64,000 bases of DNA from Flavobacterium anhuiense (GTDB lineage: Bacteria; Bacteroidota; Bacteroidia; Flavobacteriales; Flavobacteriaceae): assembly GCF_900101855.1 (NCBI RefSeq), contig NZ_FMVC01000003.1, positions 456,902-520,901 of the forward strand, read 5' to 3'. Each line of letters starts with the position of its first letter. Position 1 is the first letter of the stretch. Of this stretch, positions 1 through 7,806 are shown piece by piece. Both the position numbers and the translations under genes were made by a program. The notes under the pieces are model-generated. The model saw only the letters and a list, made by a program, of their open reading frames with translations. It searched no databases and was not told where the DNA came from.

Positions 1-704
1 TTACTCCCATAAAAGAAACTGAAGAGTTCTTTTTTTTTATAAAAGATAACAAAGAATATAAAATTGAAAAATCAATATGTAGAAATGCTATTAAACCAAA
101 TACTTTAAAGCTAGAATCCGAAATTGCAAAACATACAGAAAAATTAATTTTCCCTTATGATATATCAATCGAGAGCAATGATTTAAATAAAAAAAAACTA
201 AATATTATTGAAAAGAAAACGCTTAAATCTAATTACCCACTAACATATAAATATTTATTAAATTACAAGAAGATATTATCTGAAAGAGATAAAGGAAATC
301 GAGATTATGAAGAATGGTATGCGTTTGGAAGGAATCAAGCTTTACTTATTTCTGGTTATAAATTATTATTACCGTACATCACAAATGCACCTTGCTTTGT
401 ATATACCGATGATCAAGATCTATTATTTTACAATGGATATGCTATTTTTTCAGACTTGTCTGATGACTTAAATATTTTGCAGAAAATTCTAATGTCAAAA
501 GTTTTTTGGTTTTATATAACTAATACTAGTAAACCATATTCTGGTAATTATTTTTCAGTTGCAAAAAATTACATTAAAAATTTTGGGCTTTTTGAAATGA
601 CTGATGAAGAAAAAAAGTTTCTACTAAATTTAGAAGATAAAAACGATATTGAAAATTTTATTCTAAAAAAATATAATTTAAAAAGAAAAGATATTCTTTT
701 TTAA
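1..704 (+). CDS. Partial DNA methyltransferase / restriction-type protein, C-terminal specificity region
   Basis: The frame is open from base 3 without interruption to the TAA at 702-704, so this is the last ~233 residues of a larger gene cut by the window edge. The tail holds a tryptophan-tyrosine segment (EEWYAFGRNQ), then YITNAPCFVYTDD and FYNGYAIF. That order is typical of the TaqI-like C-terminal target-recognition domain of Eco57I-type N6-adenine methyltransferases and type IIG enzymes. The catalytic part (NPPY motif) would lie upstream and cannot be seen. It would act on DNA in the cytoplasm, in modification or restriction. A hairpin terminator follows directly. A TTG or ATG start inside the frame (around 456) is not needed because the frame runs on upstream. 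The family call rests on motif pattern only. Confidence 0.65.
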   Translation, partial: TPIKETEEFFFFIKDNKEYKIEKSICRNAIKPNTLKLESEIAKHTEKLIFPYDISIESNDLNKKKLNIIEKKTLKSNYPLTYKYLLNYKKILSERDKGNRDYEEWYAFGRNQALLISGYKLLLPYITNAPCFVYTDDQDLLFYNGYAIFSDLSDDLNILQKILMSKVFWFYITNTSKPYSGNYFSVAKNYIKNFGLFEMTDEEKKFLLNLEDKNDIENFILKKYNLKRKDILF

Positions 705-714
705 AACTTGAATT

Positions 715-747
715 AAAAGAGCCTGCATTCCCTTACAAGCTCTTTTT
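715..747 (+). terminator. Intrinsic terminator after the partial methyltransferase gene
   Basis: AAAAGAGC pairs with GCTCTTTT around a 15-nt loop, followed by a T run, 10 bases after the stop codon. Confidence 0.7.
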
Positions 748-764
748 TCATTTCAAAAACAAAC

Positions 765-888
765 TAAAAAATCATCCCACCCCACCATCCATAATAACAT
801 CAACTCCATTCATAAACACCACAGCTTCAAAATCATTTTAAGTCAAATCTCCTACCCTTCCCATTTCCTTGAGCAAAACTTTCTATAC
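765..888 (-). pseudogene. Decayed C-terminal fragment of an SDR oxidoreductase
   Basis: Read on the minus strand this stretch encodes LKEMGRVGDLT followed by a stop, then, after a shift, EAVVFMNGVDVIMDGG. This matches the C-terminus of the intact SDR at 3925-4668 (LKQMGRAEDVAKM ... AAIFMTGSDVIMDGG). Only the last ~40 codons are recognisable, and a stop and a frame change interrupt them. The N-terminal Rossmann part is absent. It is probably a relic of a second SDR gene or of a partial duplication. Confidence 0.7.
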
Positions 889-948
889 TATAAATCTTCA
901 CTTTACAAAACAATATAAATTATTTTTATAACTACTAAAAATTATTAA

Positions 949-980
949 TTTGACTAATAAAACCTTTCCCTATACCTTTG
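949..980 (+). promoter_or_regulatory. Candidate Bacteroidota promoter of the OsmC-family gene
   Basis: TTTG at 949-952 and TACCTTTG at 973-980 are separated by 20 nt, matching the TTG-N17-23-TAnnTTTG pattern of Flavobacterium housekeeping promoters. The start codon is 61 nt downstream. Confidence 0.6.
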
Positions 981-1041
981 TCTCATCAAAATCAAAGAAA
1001 TGATTTGAACATCTTAAAAAATAACTTAAAAAATAAAAATC

Positions 1042-1458
1042 ATGAAATTTACAAGAAGAGCAAACGCAAACTGGAAAGGTACAGGAATGGAAGGAAAAGG
1101 AACCATTAGTACACAAAGCACGACTTTAGATAATGCACAATTGTCTTTTAAAACTCGTTTTGAGCAAGGTGTTGGAACCAACCCTGAGGAATTAATCGCA
1201 GCGGCACATTCTGGCTGTTTTACCATGCAGTTAAGCTTTTTATTGTCTGAAGCTGGTTTTGTTCCAGAAGATTTAGACACAACGGCTAAAGTAACTTTTG
1301 AAGACGGAACTATCACTTTAATTGCTTTAGAACTTACAGGAAAAGTTCCCGGAATTTCTGAAGAAGATTTTCAGCAAACCGCTCAAAAAGCAAAAGAGAT
1401 TTGTCCTATTTCTAAATTGCTAAATACGGAGATTACTTTATCAGTTACACTTAATTAA
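1042..1458 (+). CDS. OsmC-family peroxiredoxin
   Basis: The 138-residue protein has the usual length of OsmC. Family knowledge: OsmC reduces organic hydroperoxides in the cytoplasm with a peroxidatic and a resolving cysteine. Both are visible, Cys59 in AAHSGCF and Cys121 in KEICPIS, with the conserved Arg39 and the Glu49/Glu50 pair nearby. The start is the first ATG after a good TTG-N20-TACCTTTG promoter; there is no Shine-Dalgarno sequence, as is normal here. It is transcribed alone. The neighbouring OxyR gene suggests a shared oxidative-stress theme, although no OxyR site was recognised. Confidence 0.93.
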   Translation: MKFTRRANANWKGTGMEGKGTISTQSTTLDNAQLSFKTRFEQGVGTNPEELIAAAHSGCFTMQLSFLLSEAGFVPEDLDTTAKVTFEDGTITLIALELTGKVPGISEEDFQQTAQKAKEICPISKLLNTEITLSVTLN

Positions 1459-1474
1459 ATTCCAATTCTTTAAA

Positions 1475-1580
1475 TTGCTTCGCCCGTTCGCTATCGCTCG
1501 GGTCCAAATTCCAAAACTTTGTGGAGTTTCTTGCGGAGATTTGCTTCGCCTGTTCGCTATCGCTCGGGTTCAAATTCCAA
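1475..1580. repeat. Pair of 40-bp GC-rich direct repeats
   Basis: Two 40-bp copies at 1475-1514 and 1541-1580 differ at only two positions. Each contains GTTCGCTATCGCTCGGG and ends in CAAATTCCAA. They are clearly more GC-rich than the surrounding intergenic DNA. The second copy runs into inverted TTGGAATTTG sequences at 1595-1604 and 1616-1625. Confidence 0.85.
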
Positions 1581-1670
1581 CTCTCGGTGGAAAATTGGAA
1601 TTTGGGATTTCAAAATTGGAATTTGTTTTAATTCTAAAATCAACAATCTAAAATCTAAAATTTAATAAAA

Positions 1671-2444
1671 ATGAAAACACTATATAAAAGCTATTTAGCA
1701 TTCGCAGCAATAATCTTTAGTTTATTACTTACATCAGTTCAGGTAAACGCACAAAAAACAGCTCCAAAAATTAAAAACGTAGTATTGGTACATGGCGCTT
1801 TTGCAGACGGTTCGGGATGGAAAGGTTTGTATCAGGTTTTAACTAAAAAAGGCTATAATGTAACGATCGTTCAGAATCCGTTGAGCTCTTTAGAAGACGA
1901 TGTAAAAGCAACCAATTTGGCTTTGGACAAACAAGACGGACCAACAATTTTGGTCGGACATTCTTGGGGAGGAACTGTAATCACAGAGGCTGGAAATCAC
2001 CCGAAAGTGGCGGCATTGGTTTACGTTGCGGCTTTACAGCCTGATAATGGCGAAAATTCGGTTCAATGGTTGCAAACTGCGCCTCCAGCTCCTGAAAATG
2101 GTGTATTGAATCCAGACGATAAAGGAATCGCTTATTATGATAAAGCTAAATTCCACGCTGGTTTTGCAGGAGATTTAAGTAAAGAAGACGCTGACTTTAT
2201 GTTTGCTTCGCAAGGTGCTTTTTATGCTCAGGGCTTTTTAACTCCAATTACAAAAGCAGCCTGGAGAACTAAACCTTCGTACGGAATTGTAGCAACTGAG
2301 GATAAAAGTATTGTTCCGAGCATTCAGCACGCTATGTACAAACGTTCGAACACTAAAATAACTGAAATTAAAGGAAGCCATGTGGTGTTTATTTCTCAGC
2401 CTGAGAAAGTGGCGAATGTGATTGTGGAAGCATCTAAAAATTAA
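1671..2444 (+). CDS. Secreted alpha/beta hydrolase
   Basis: The 257-residue protein has an N-terminal signal peptide (about residues 1-28, cleavage near VNA-Q), so it is exported to the periplasm or outside. The catalytic triad is readable: Ser98 in the elbow GHSWGG, Asp211 in ATEDKS and His237 in GSHVVF. The oxyanion region HGAFADGSGW (41-50) is typical of the small esterase/hydroxynitrile-lyase-like branch of the alpha/beta fold. Family members hydrolyse small esters or related substrates; the actual substrate cannot be told. It is a single gene, convergent with oxyR, and the two are separated by a long perfect hairpin. Confidence 0.9.
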   Translation: MKTLYKSYLAFAAIIFSLLLTSVQVNAQKTAPKIKNVVLVHGAFADGSGWKGLYQVLTKKGYNVTIVQNPLSSLEDDVKATNLALDKQDGPTILVGHSWGGTVITEAGNHPKVAALVYVAALQPDNGENSVQWLQTAPPAPENGVLNPDDKGIAYYDKAKFHAGFAGDLSKEDADFMFASQGAFYAQGFLTPITKAAWRTKPSYGIVATEDKSIVPSIQHAMYKRSNTKITEIKGSHVVFISQPEKVANVIVEASKN

Positions 2445-2491
2445 ATTCCAATATTTTAAATTCCAAATTCCAATGAATTGGGAGAAATTTC

Positions 2492-2547
2492 AAATAAAAA
2501 TTCCAAATTCCAATTACTGTATAGCTTGGAATTTGGAATTTTTATTT
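2492..2547. terminator. 22-bp perfect hairpin between convergent genes
   Basis: A perfect 22-bp inverted repeat (2492-2513 and 2526-2547) with a 12-nt loop is built from tandem AAATTCCAA units. It lies between the hydrolase gene and the 3' end of oxyR, so it can serve as a bidirectional terminator. The same AATTCCAA/TTGGAATT words recur at 1459-1625. Confidence 0.7.
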
Positions 2548-2553
2548 TGGAAT

Positions 2554-3522
2554 TTAAGTCAACTTACTTATTGCTTTAACAAAATAAGGAGAATCGTTCC
2601 AGCGGATTTTTCTGTAACTGAAATCTTTTTTGAGCGATTCGGGAAGGCAGTTCCAGATGGCTTCGTTCATTTTTTCGAGCAATAATTTCTTGGAGAAGGA
2701 ATCGGAAACTACTAGGCTGATTTCTCTTACGGGAACGGGTTCTTTAAAAGGTTTAAAAAGTGCGCCCGTTTCGTTTAAAGTCGAAAGCTTCGGAATAATC
2801 GCAAATCCTAAATGCGCTCGAACCAGATTTTTTAAGGTTTCTATAGAATTGATATCGTAGGTAAACTGCTCTTTTATTTTGTCTGACGTTTTTAGTCCGC
2901 AGATGTCTAATAATTGTGCATTGTAGCAGTATTCGTGATGCAGGAGCAATAATTCGGTTTTGTCGCCGGGCTGCATTTCGTAAAATTCTTCATTCGCCAT
3001 TGGATGCGTCTGATTTAAATAGGCTACAAACGGCTCTTTAAAAACAACATGCTCAATTAAATTCGGATTTCCTGTTGGGGTTGCCATAATCGCGACATCG
3101 ATAGCTCCCGTTTCGAGATCTTTCATTAAATGTCCGGTATAACCTTCTTTAATAATAAAATGCACTTTTGGCGCCGCTTCTTTCATAGCCTGAATAAAAA
3201 GCGGAATCAGATAAGGCGATAAAGTCGAAATAATACCGAGCTTCAACTCTCCTTCCAAAAGATTTTTTTCGTTGATTACAAAATCACGAATTTCATCTAC
3301 TTCACGAAGAATCTTTTTGGCTTTGTTGATGATTTCAATTCCTAAAACCGTTGGCGTTAACGGAACTTTGTTTCGATCAAAAATCTTGATTCCGATTTCT
3401 TCTTCCAGATTTTTTAACTGAATTGTAAGTCCAGGCTGTGTTACCATACAAACTTCGGCCGCTCTCGCAAAGTGGCGTTCTTCGTCTAAAGCTACAATAT
3501 ATTTTAACTGCTGAATGGTCAT
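2554..3522 (-). CDS. oxyR: LysR-type peroxide sensor OxyR
   Basis: This is a 322-residue LysR regulator with a winged helix-turn-helix at about residues 1-60 (MTIQQLKYIVALDEERHFARA start) and a co-inducer domain behind it. The redox cysteines fall at Cys199 and Cys208 (HHEYC ... DIC), the same numbering as the disulfide pair of E. coli OxyR, followed by the conserved SIETLKNLV stretch. Family role: oxidation by H2O2 forms the disulfide and activates catalase and peroxidase genes. It is transcribed alone and convergent with the hydrolase. The start ATG at 3522 gives the standard LysR N-terminus. Confidence 0.92.
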   Translation of the reverse strand: MTIQQLKYIVALDEERHFARAAEVCMVTQPGLTIQLKNLEEEIGIKIFDRNKVPLTPTVLGIEIINKAKKILREVDEIRDFVINEKNLLEGELKLGIISTLSPYLIPLFIQAMKEAAPKVHFIIKEGYTGHLMKDLETGAIDVAIMATPTGNPNLIEHVVFKEPFVAYLNQTHPMANEEFYEMQPGDKTELLLLHHEYCYNAQLLDICGLKTSDKIKEQFTYDINSIETLKNLVRAHLGFAIIPKLSTLNETGALFKPFKEPVPVREISLVVSDSFSKKLLLEKMNEAIWNCLPESLKKDFSYRKIRWNDSPYFVKAISKLT

Positions 3523-3534
3523 TCTTTTTGAGGT

Positions 3535-3618
3535 GCTAAGGTACTAAGATGCTAAGGTACTAAGTTGTTGAGTTTTTATAGTGAAAACTTTGTCAAAGTT
3601 TGAAACTTTGACAAAGTT
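3535..3618. repeat. Tandem 16-bp repeat and AACTTTGTCAAAGTT palindrome
   Basis: GCTAAGGTACTAAG occurs twice in tandem (3535-3548 and 3551-3564, 16-bp period). Next comes a 33-bp perfect inverted repeat (arms 3586-3601 and 3603-3618) made of AACTTTGTCAAAGTT and its complement. The same palindrome occurs at 39451-39483 as a terminator, and half of it near 42691. The remainder of the 402-bp gap, to 3815, shows nothing recognisable. Confidence 0.8.
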
Positions 3619-3815
3619 CTTTCAAAACGCTAACATTATTTAGAATCAAAATAATTATCTTTTTTTTCATGAAAATCAAAATCCAAAACATCCAATTTAT
3701 CGTACATAAATTAAACAGCTTTAGGAATGGAGTAAATGCAAATGGAGTAGTTTTTGGAGCATGTTGTATTTATCATTCTTAAATCGTGTTTTAAATTAAA
3801 CTTACACGCCACAAA

Positions 3816-3841
3816 AAAAGCGATCTTAACCGATCGCTTTT
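3816..3841 (-). terminator. Intrinsic terminator of the SDR gene
   Basis: On the minus strand AAAAGCGATC pairs with GATCGCTTTT around a 6-nt loop and is followed by further T residues, about 85 nt past the SDR stop. A TAAGCATCTCAGCGTCTTA-like repeat lies between the stop and the hairpin (3890-3928). Confidence 0.75.
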
Positions 3842-3924
3842 GTTTTAAGTATTCGATAGGGAATTAGTGTTTCTTTCCGCAATCAAAAAAACTTAGAATC
3901 TCAGCATCTAAGCATCTCAGCGTC

Positions 3925-4668
3925 TTAACCTAAAACCATTCCGCCATCCATAATAACATCTGATCCAGTCATAAATATCGCGGCATCACTGCTTAAATGC
4001 GAAACCATTTTTGCGACATCTTCTGCCCTTCCCATTTGTTTTAATGGCACTTTTTCTACTACGACATCCATAATGCCTTTTACGGTGGTTTCGTCTAGGC
4101 CTACTTTGTTCATGACTTCGGTTTGAGTTGGTCCTGGGCTAACCGAATTGACACGAATCTTTCTTGGCGCTAATTCTAAAGCCGCCGATCTCATAAACGA
4201 GTTCAAAGCCGTTTTACTCGCCGAATAAACCGAAGATCCCGGACCTGGCATACTAGCAGTATTCGAAGAAAGAAATACTACCGAAGCGCCCTCTTTCAAA
4301 ATCGGGATAAATTTGCTTAAAGTGAAAAAAGCGCCTTTTAGATTCACATTCATAATATTGTCGTACAACTCTTCTGTGGTTTGTTCGATAGTTCCTAAAC
4401 CTGCAATTCCCGCATTGACAAACAAAATATCAACCAAACCGAAATCGGCTTTTACTTGAGTTGCCAGTTTTTCAATATCTGAAATATTCGATTGGTCTGC
4501 TGTGATGGCTGTAACATCTAGTTCTAAAGCTGCTTTTTCTATAGCTTCTTTTCTTCTTCCAGTAATAATTACGTTCGCGCCTTGTTCTTTTAATTGTTTG
4601 GCTGTTGCGTAACCTATTCCGCTGTTTCCGCCTGTTATAACGGCTGTTTTATTTTTAAGATTTTCCAT
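3925..4668 (-). CDS. Short-chain dehydrogenase/reductase
   Basis: This 247-residue classical SDR has every family landmark: the NAD(P) glycine motif TGGNSGIG (12-19), NAG (85-87), Asn109, Ser135 and the catalytic YSASK with Tyr148 and Lys152. Arg38-Arg39 after the second strand suggest preference for NADP(H) (inference). Such enzymes reduce or oxidise a carbonyl/alcohol substrate in the cytoplasm; the substrate is unknown. The gene is divergent from an HxlR regulator at 4962, an arrangement in which HxlR proteins usually control the neighbouring oxidoreductase. A decayed relative of its 3' end lies at 765-888. Confidence 0.93.
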   Translation of the reverse strand: MENLKNKTAVITGGNSGIGYATAKQLKEQGANVIITGRRKEAIEKAALELDVTAITADQSNISDIEKLATQVKADFGLVDILFVNAGIAGLGTIEQTTEELYDNIMNVNLKGAFFTLSKFIPILKEGASVVFLSSNTASMPGPGSSVYSASKTALNSFMRSAALELAPRKIRVNSVSPGPTQTEVMNKVGLDETTVKGIMDVVVEKVPLKQMGRAEDVAKMVSHLSSDAAIFMTGSDVIMDGGMVLG

Positions 4669-4713
4669 CTTTTTGATTATTTAAAAATTATTTGGCAAAT
4701 TTAAATTCAAAAT

Positions 4714-4748
4714 GGTATAACTTTGTAACCAGTATCATGGAGTATACC
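4714..4748. promoter_or_regulatory. Candidate HxlR operator in the SDR/HxlR divergent region
   Basis: GGTATA (4714-4719) and TATACC (4743-4748) form an inverted repeat spaced by 23 nt, 46 nt upstream of the SDR start. Placement and symmetry suit a dimeric winged-helix repressor; binding is inferred. Confidence 0.35.
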
Positions 4749-4783
4749 AAACTAATTTTATTCTTCAATGTAAAAAAAATATA

Positions 4784-4943
4784 GCCACGAATTCACGAAT
4801 TTATTTTTTACAATCTGCATGGAAAAATGTGATTAATTACACGAATTATATTGATTAATATTCAATCAATATAATTCATAAAGGAAAACTTTGAAAAAAA
4901 AATTCGTGCATTACTTCGTCTGTCCCTTCGGTCGAGTCGTGGC
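4784..4943. repeat. Composite palindromic intergenic element
   Basis: The outer ends GCCACGA (from 4784) and TCGTGGC (to 4943) are inverted. Inside are CACGAATT/AATTCGTG words and a 13-bp perfect inverted repeat (4844-4856 and 4864-4876). The right end carries an extra GC-rich stretch (CTTCGTCTGTCCCTTCGGTC) that breaks the expected symmetry. It ends 18 bases before the HxlR start codon. Confidence 0.6.
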
Positions 4944-4961
4944 GAAAAAAAATTGAATACT

Positions 4962-5297
4962 ATGGAAAGAAATCAGAAAGAAGAAGTACAGGCGCTTCAG
5001 GACACGCTGCATGTTTTGGGCGGAAAATGGCGTTTGCCTATCATCAATTCAATCTGCAACGGAAATCATCGTTTCAGAGAAATCGAACGGAGTATTCCGG
5101 GAATTACGACACGCATGCTTTCGCGAGAGCTCAAAGAAATGGAATTGAATATGCTCATAAAAAGAACCGAAGATCGCGATGCCGAAATTCAGGTGAAATA
5201 CGAATCGACGCCGTATTGCAAATCATTTGGTCCTGTGATTGAAGAAATGATCAAATGGGGAAAATCACATCGAGAGGAGATTATTCGAAATTCTTAA
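4962..5297 (+). CDS. HxlR-family transcriptional regulator
   Basis: The 111-residue protein is the usual length for HxlR. It is a winged helix-turn-helix with the hallmark segments LGGKWRLPII (about 16-25), RFREIERSIPGIT and MLSRELKEME. The ATG at 4962 is preferred over a TTG nine bases upstream because it gives the standard N-terminus. It is divergent from the SDR gene and probably regulates it, and perhaps itself, in response to an electrophile or redox signal (family inference). The HxlR N-terminal cysteine seen in many redox-sensing members is absent; the only cysteines are in the SICNGNH and TPYCKS segments. Confidence 0.88.
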   Translation: MERNQKEEVQALQDTLHVLGGKWRLPIINSICNGNHRFREIERSIPGITTRMLSRELKEMELNMLIKRTEDRDAEIQVKYESTPYCKSFGPVIEEMIKWGKSHREEIIRNS

Positions 5298-5301
5298 AAT
5301 A

Positions 5302-5377
5302 TTCTCCCACAGATTGCGCAGATTTTGCAGATTATACAAATCAAAAAAATCTGCTTTATCAGCTGAATCTGCGAGAA
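5302..5377. repeat. CAGATT-rich palindromic repeat, copy 1
   Basis: TTCTCCCACAGATT at the left and AATCTGCGAGAA at the right are imperfectly inverted, with repeated GCAGATT words inside. It is related to the better preserved copy at 11556-11633. It lies directly after the HxlR stop codon and may end its transcript. Confidence 0.7.
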
Positions 5378-5400
5378 AAAAAAGAGAGACACTAAAATTG

Positions 5401-5545
5401 TTTTAAACACATAGAAACATAGTTGCAGATTGCGTATAAAAGGCGTTTCACTTTCATTAATTCACATAGTTACTATGTGTTAGAAACTAGTTTCTTTTTT
5501 TCTCTTTAAGGGTTAAAAAAAATCTATGCCTCTATGTGTTTAAAA
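5401..5545. repeat. ACACATAGAAACATAG inverted-end element, copy 1
   Basis: A 145-bp element has 22-bp inverted ends (5401-5422 and 5524-5545, two mismatches). Inside are GGCGTTTCACTTT and CTATGTGTTAGAAACTAG, the latter containing the 12-bp palindrome GAAACTAGTTTC. It sits between convergent genes. Related copies are at 36183, 38861, 39495 and 42555. Confidence 0.85.
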
Positions 5546-5616
5546 TTATTCGACAAGAAAGTTAAACTTTAAGCATTAAGGAAATAATCGCATCGCTCGG
5601 AAATCATTAGAAATTC

Positions 5617-7377
5617 CTAAAAAAAAGTCAATCCAAAGCTCCATCCTATCCATCCCAGAATATCTTTACTGTTATTTTTGATTATAGTAGAGTGCTTGGT
5701 GCGATCTTGAACAAATGTCGAAGTGTTTGCATTACCGTATTTATCTTGTTTCTCAGACCAATAAAAATTCAAAGAAGGACCTGCAGCTATTGCAACGCCT
5801 TTACACAATTGAAAAGAAAAAGAGGAATCAAATTTGGATAAGGAATTATAGATATCCCAATTTCCTAAATAAAGATACTGCGTACTAAATTCGGGATTAA
5901 AAGTGAAGCGTTTCCCTAACGGAATGTTCTTTCCTAATCCAATTCCAAAAGAAAAAAGATTTTCTTCGTCTTTTCGATCGCTTCTTCCCGCCATCAAAAT
6001 AGTATACATTTTATGATCTCCTGTTTTTACAGCAAGATTTATATCTGAAATTTCGTTGCTTGTAACACTGATTTTTTTATAACCGCCTTTTTTAAAGTTT
6101 AAAAGACCAAAACTATAACCAGAAGGCGAATCTGTAATGTTGACTAATCCAAATTGGACTCCTTGTAATTCTTTAGCATAATTAAAAAGTCCCGTAATTT
6201 GAGCACCTCGCACGGTATCTTTTCCAATATTGCAAATTCCTGAAAGCTGTAATCCGTTTTGCGAACCTTTTACCGTGTTGCTAATTCCTGCAATTTGAAG
6301 TCCTTTTGAATCTTTATACACGTTGTTATAAATGCCGCTCATTTGCAAACCAATTTGCGAGCCTTTCACACTATTATGAATACCACTCATCTGCAATCCT
6401 CTTAAATTGCCAAAAACATTATTATAGATTCCGGCTAACTGCACTCCGTTTACAGATCCTCCAACGGTATTAAATATTCCTGCCATTTGAAGCGCATCAA
6501 CATTCATACGGTTAATATTATAAAGTCCCGCCATTTCTAATCCGCGAACTCCTGCATTGTAACCTCCCAAAATATTTAAAGAAAAATTATTGACAATCTG
6601 CGTATTCAGCATTCCTCGCGTACTGATATTCGGAATTAATGAAGCCTGTACGGGAACTTTAGAAATAAATCCTCCCAGATTGAGCGATTGTATTTTTTGT
6701 TTGGAAGAAATGAAGAAACGGCCAATTCCTGATCTTTCAATTTCAGAAAAATCGCCATCAATATAATCCGTTTTATTCTTTTTGTCTCCCAACTGAATTT
6801 TAATTTCAGAGAGAAACACCATCGTCACCGTTTTATAATTCTCCTTAACGGCTGTCAGTTCTATGGCTTGGGGTGCATTTTTTAATCGAAGTTCAAAAAA
6901 ACCCTCTTTATTGGTCAATGTAGACAGCAGTGCATTTTTCTCCAATACACTCACATTTTCAATACGATTGTTCGTTTTTGTATCTATAATATAACCGACT
7001 ACAATTTGCTGTCCGTCACTCATAACGGTATTTTTCTCCAATACAAGAGCCAATTCTAAAGGAGCATAACGCACAATAATATATCCTGGAGATTCTTTAT
7101 ATTCATATTTGGCACCTAACAGCTGATCTAAAACTCCTTTTATAGTAGTATTATCAGCATGAATATTAACGATGCTATCTTTTACAGCCAGTTTGCCATA
7201 GTAGGCAAATCTAAAACTTCCTTTTTCTTCCATCAAGTCCAAAACATTGCTTAATGGCTTCTTGTCTGCATGAACAGATATTTCGTTTTCTAATATTGAT
7301 TGGGCATTTACTTTAAAAAAGACGCTCGAAATGATAAAGAAAATGACTGTAAAAACAAGCTTTGTGTTACTTGGCAT
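5617..7377 (-). CDS. Secreted STN-domain protein with surface-repeat region and barrel-like end
   Basis: 586 residues with a signal peptide (1-25). An STN domain (about 32-104, of the secretin/TonB-receptor N-terminal type) is followed by a carboxypeptidase-regulatory-like beta sandwich (about 124-196). At 270-430 come seven or more ~20-residue repeats of the form GLQMSGIYN-V-G, resembling the repeats of LA_2272-type surface proteins. The last ~150 residues alternate aromatic and polar residues and end in FF, like an outer-membrane barrel. No TonB-dependent receptor plug is visible, so it is not a normal TonB receptor. It is probably in the outer membrane or on the surface; the function is unknown. 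It is a single gene with its own promoter. Confidence 0.85.
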   Translation of the reverse strand: MPSNTKLVFTVIFFIISSVFFKVNAQSILENEISVHADKKPLSNVLDLMEEKGSFRFAYYGKLAVKDSIVNIHADNTTIKGVLDQLLGAKYEYKESPGYIIVRYAPLELALVLEKNTVMSDGQQIVVGYIIDTKTNNRIENVSVLEKNALLSTLTNKEGFFELRLKNAPQAIELTAVKENYKTVTMVFLSEIKIQLGDKKNKTDYIDGDFSEIERSGIGRFFISSKQKIQSLNLGGFISKVPVQASLIPNISTRGMLNTQIVNNFSLNILGGYNAGVRGLEMAGLYNINRMNVDALQMAGIFNTVGGSVNGVQLAGIYNNVFGNLRGLQMSGIHNSVKGSQIGLQMSGIYNNVYKDSKGLQIAGISNTVKGSQNGLQLSGICNIGKDTVRGAQITGLFNYAKELQGVQFGLVNITDSPSGYSFGLLNFKKGGYKKISVTSNEISDINLAVKTGDHKMYTILMAGRSDRKDEENLFSFGIGLGKNIPLGKRFTFNPEFSTQYLYLGNWDIYNSLSKFDSSFSFQLCKGVAIAAGPSLNFYWSEKQDKYGNANTSTFVQDRTKHSTIIKNNSKDILGWIGWSFGLTFF

Positions 7378-7432
7378 ATAAAAGGAATATGATAATTTAA
7401 TGAATTAAATCTTGATCCAATGATTGGGTTTT

Positions 7433-7461
7433 CAAAAATACCTCAATTCCTATATTTTCAA
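7433..7461 (-). promoter_or_regulatory. Candidate promoter of the STN/surface-repeat gene
   Basis: On the minus strand TTG (7461-7459) and TATTTTTG (7440-7433) are 18 nt apart, fitting TTG-N17-23-TAnnTTTG. The start codon is about 55 nt downstream. Confidence 0.5.
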
Positions 7462-7675
7462 TAAACATTTTTATAATTTTTCACTTCTTTTCTCTTTCGA
7501 ACATGAAGCTACTTCTAATAAAAGTGTTCACAAATGGCATTAGCAGTATTACAACGATTTAGTTAAAAACAGCAATAATAAGCGTAATTTTTACACATAA
7601 AAAGTATCACAATAAAGACCAAAAGTGAACGATTTTACCCCTTATTTTTCAGCATTTTTCTCTAACTTAGCGGTC

Positions 7676-7777
7676 TACATTTTGAAATGTAAGATTAAAA
7701 TAACCATTGTTTTGCTGCAAAACATTGAATGAAAAAGAATTACCATACTTTCTCTTACTTTTTGCTGCTAAAACATT
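7676..7777. promoter_or_regulatory. gnd leader with palindromes and a direct repeat
   Basis: The 429-bp gap before gnd holds TACATTT-TG-AAATGTA (7676-7691), GTTTTGC-T-GCAAAAC (7709-7723), and a near-repeat of TTTTGCTGCAAAACATT about 50 nt further on (7759-7777, one base longer). These are candidate control sites for the pentose phosphate operon. No complete TAnnTTTG promoter was seen. Confidence 0.35.
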
Positions 7778-7806
7778 TCTTCTAATAATTTAGTTAATTG
7801 AAAACT

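Noticed and set aside
2422..2685. 87-codon plus-strand frame after the hydrolase
   Set aside because: It runs through the AAATTCCAA hairpin and then antisense to oxyR.
7798..7806. TTG start for gnd three codons upstream of the ATG
   Set aside because: The family N-terminus fits the ATG at 7807.
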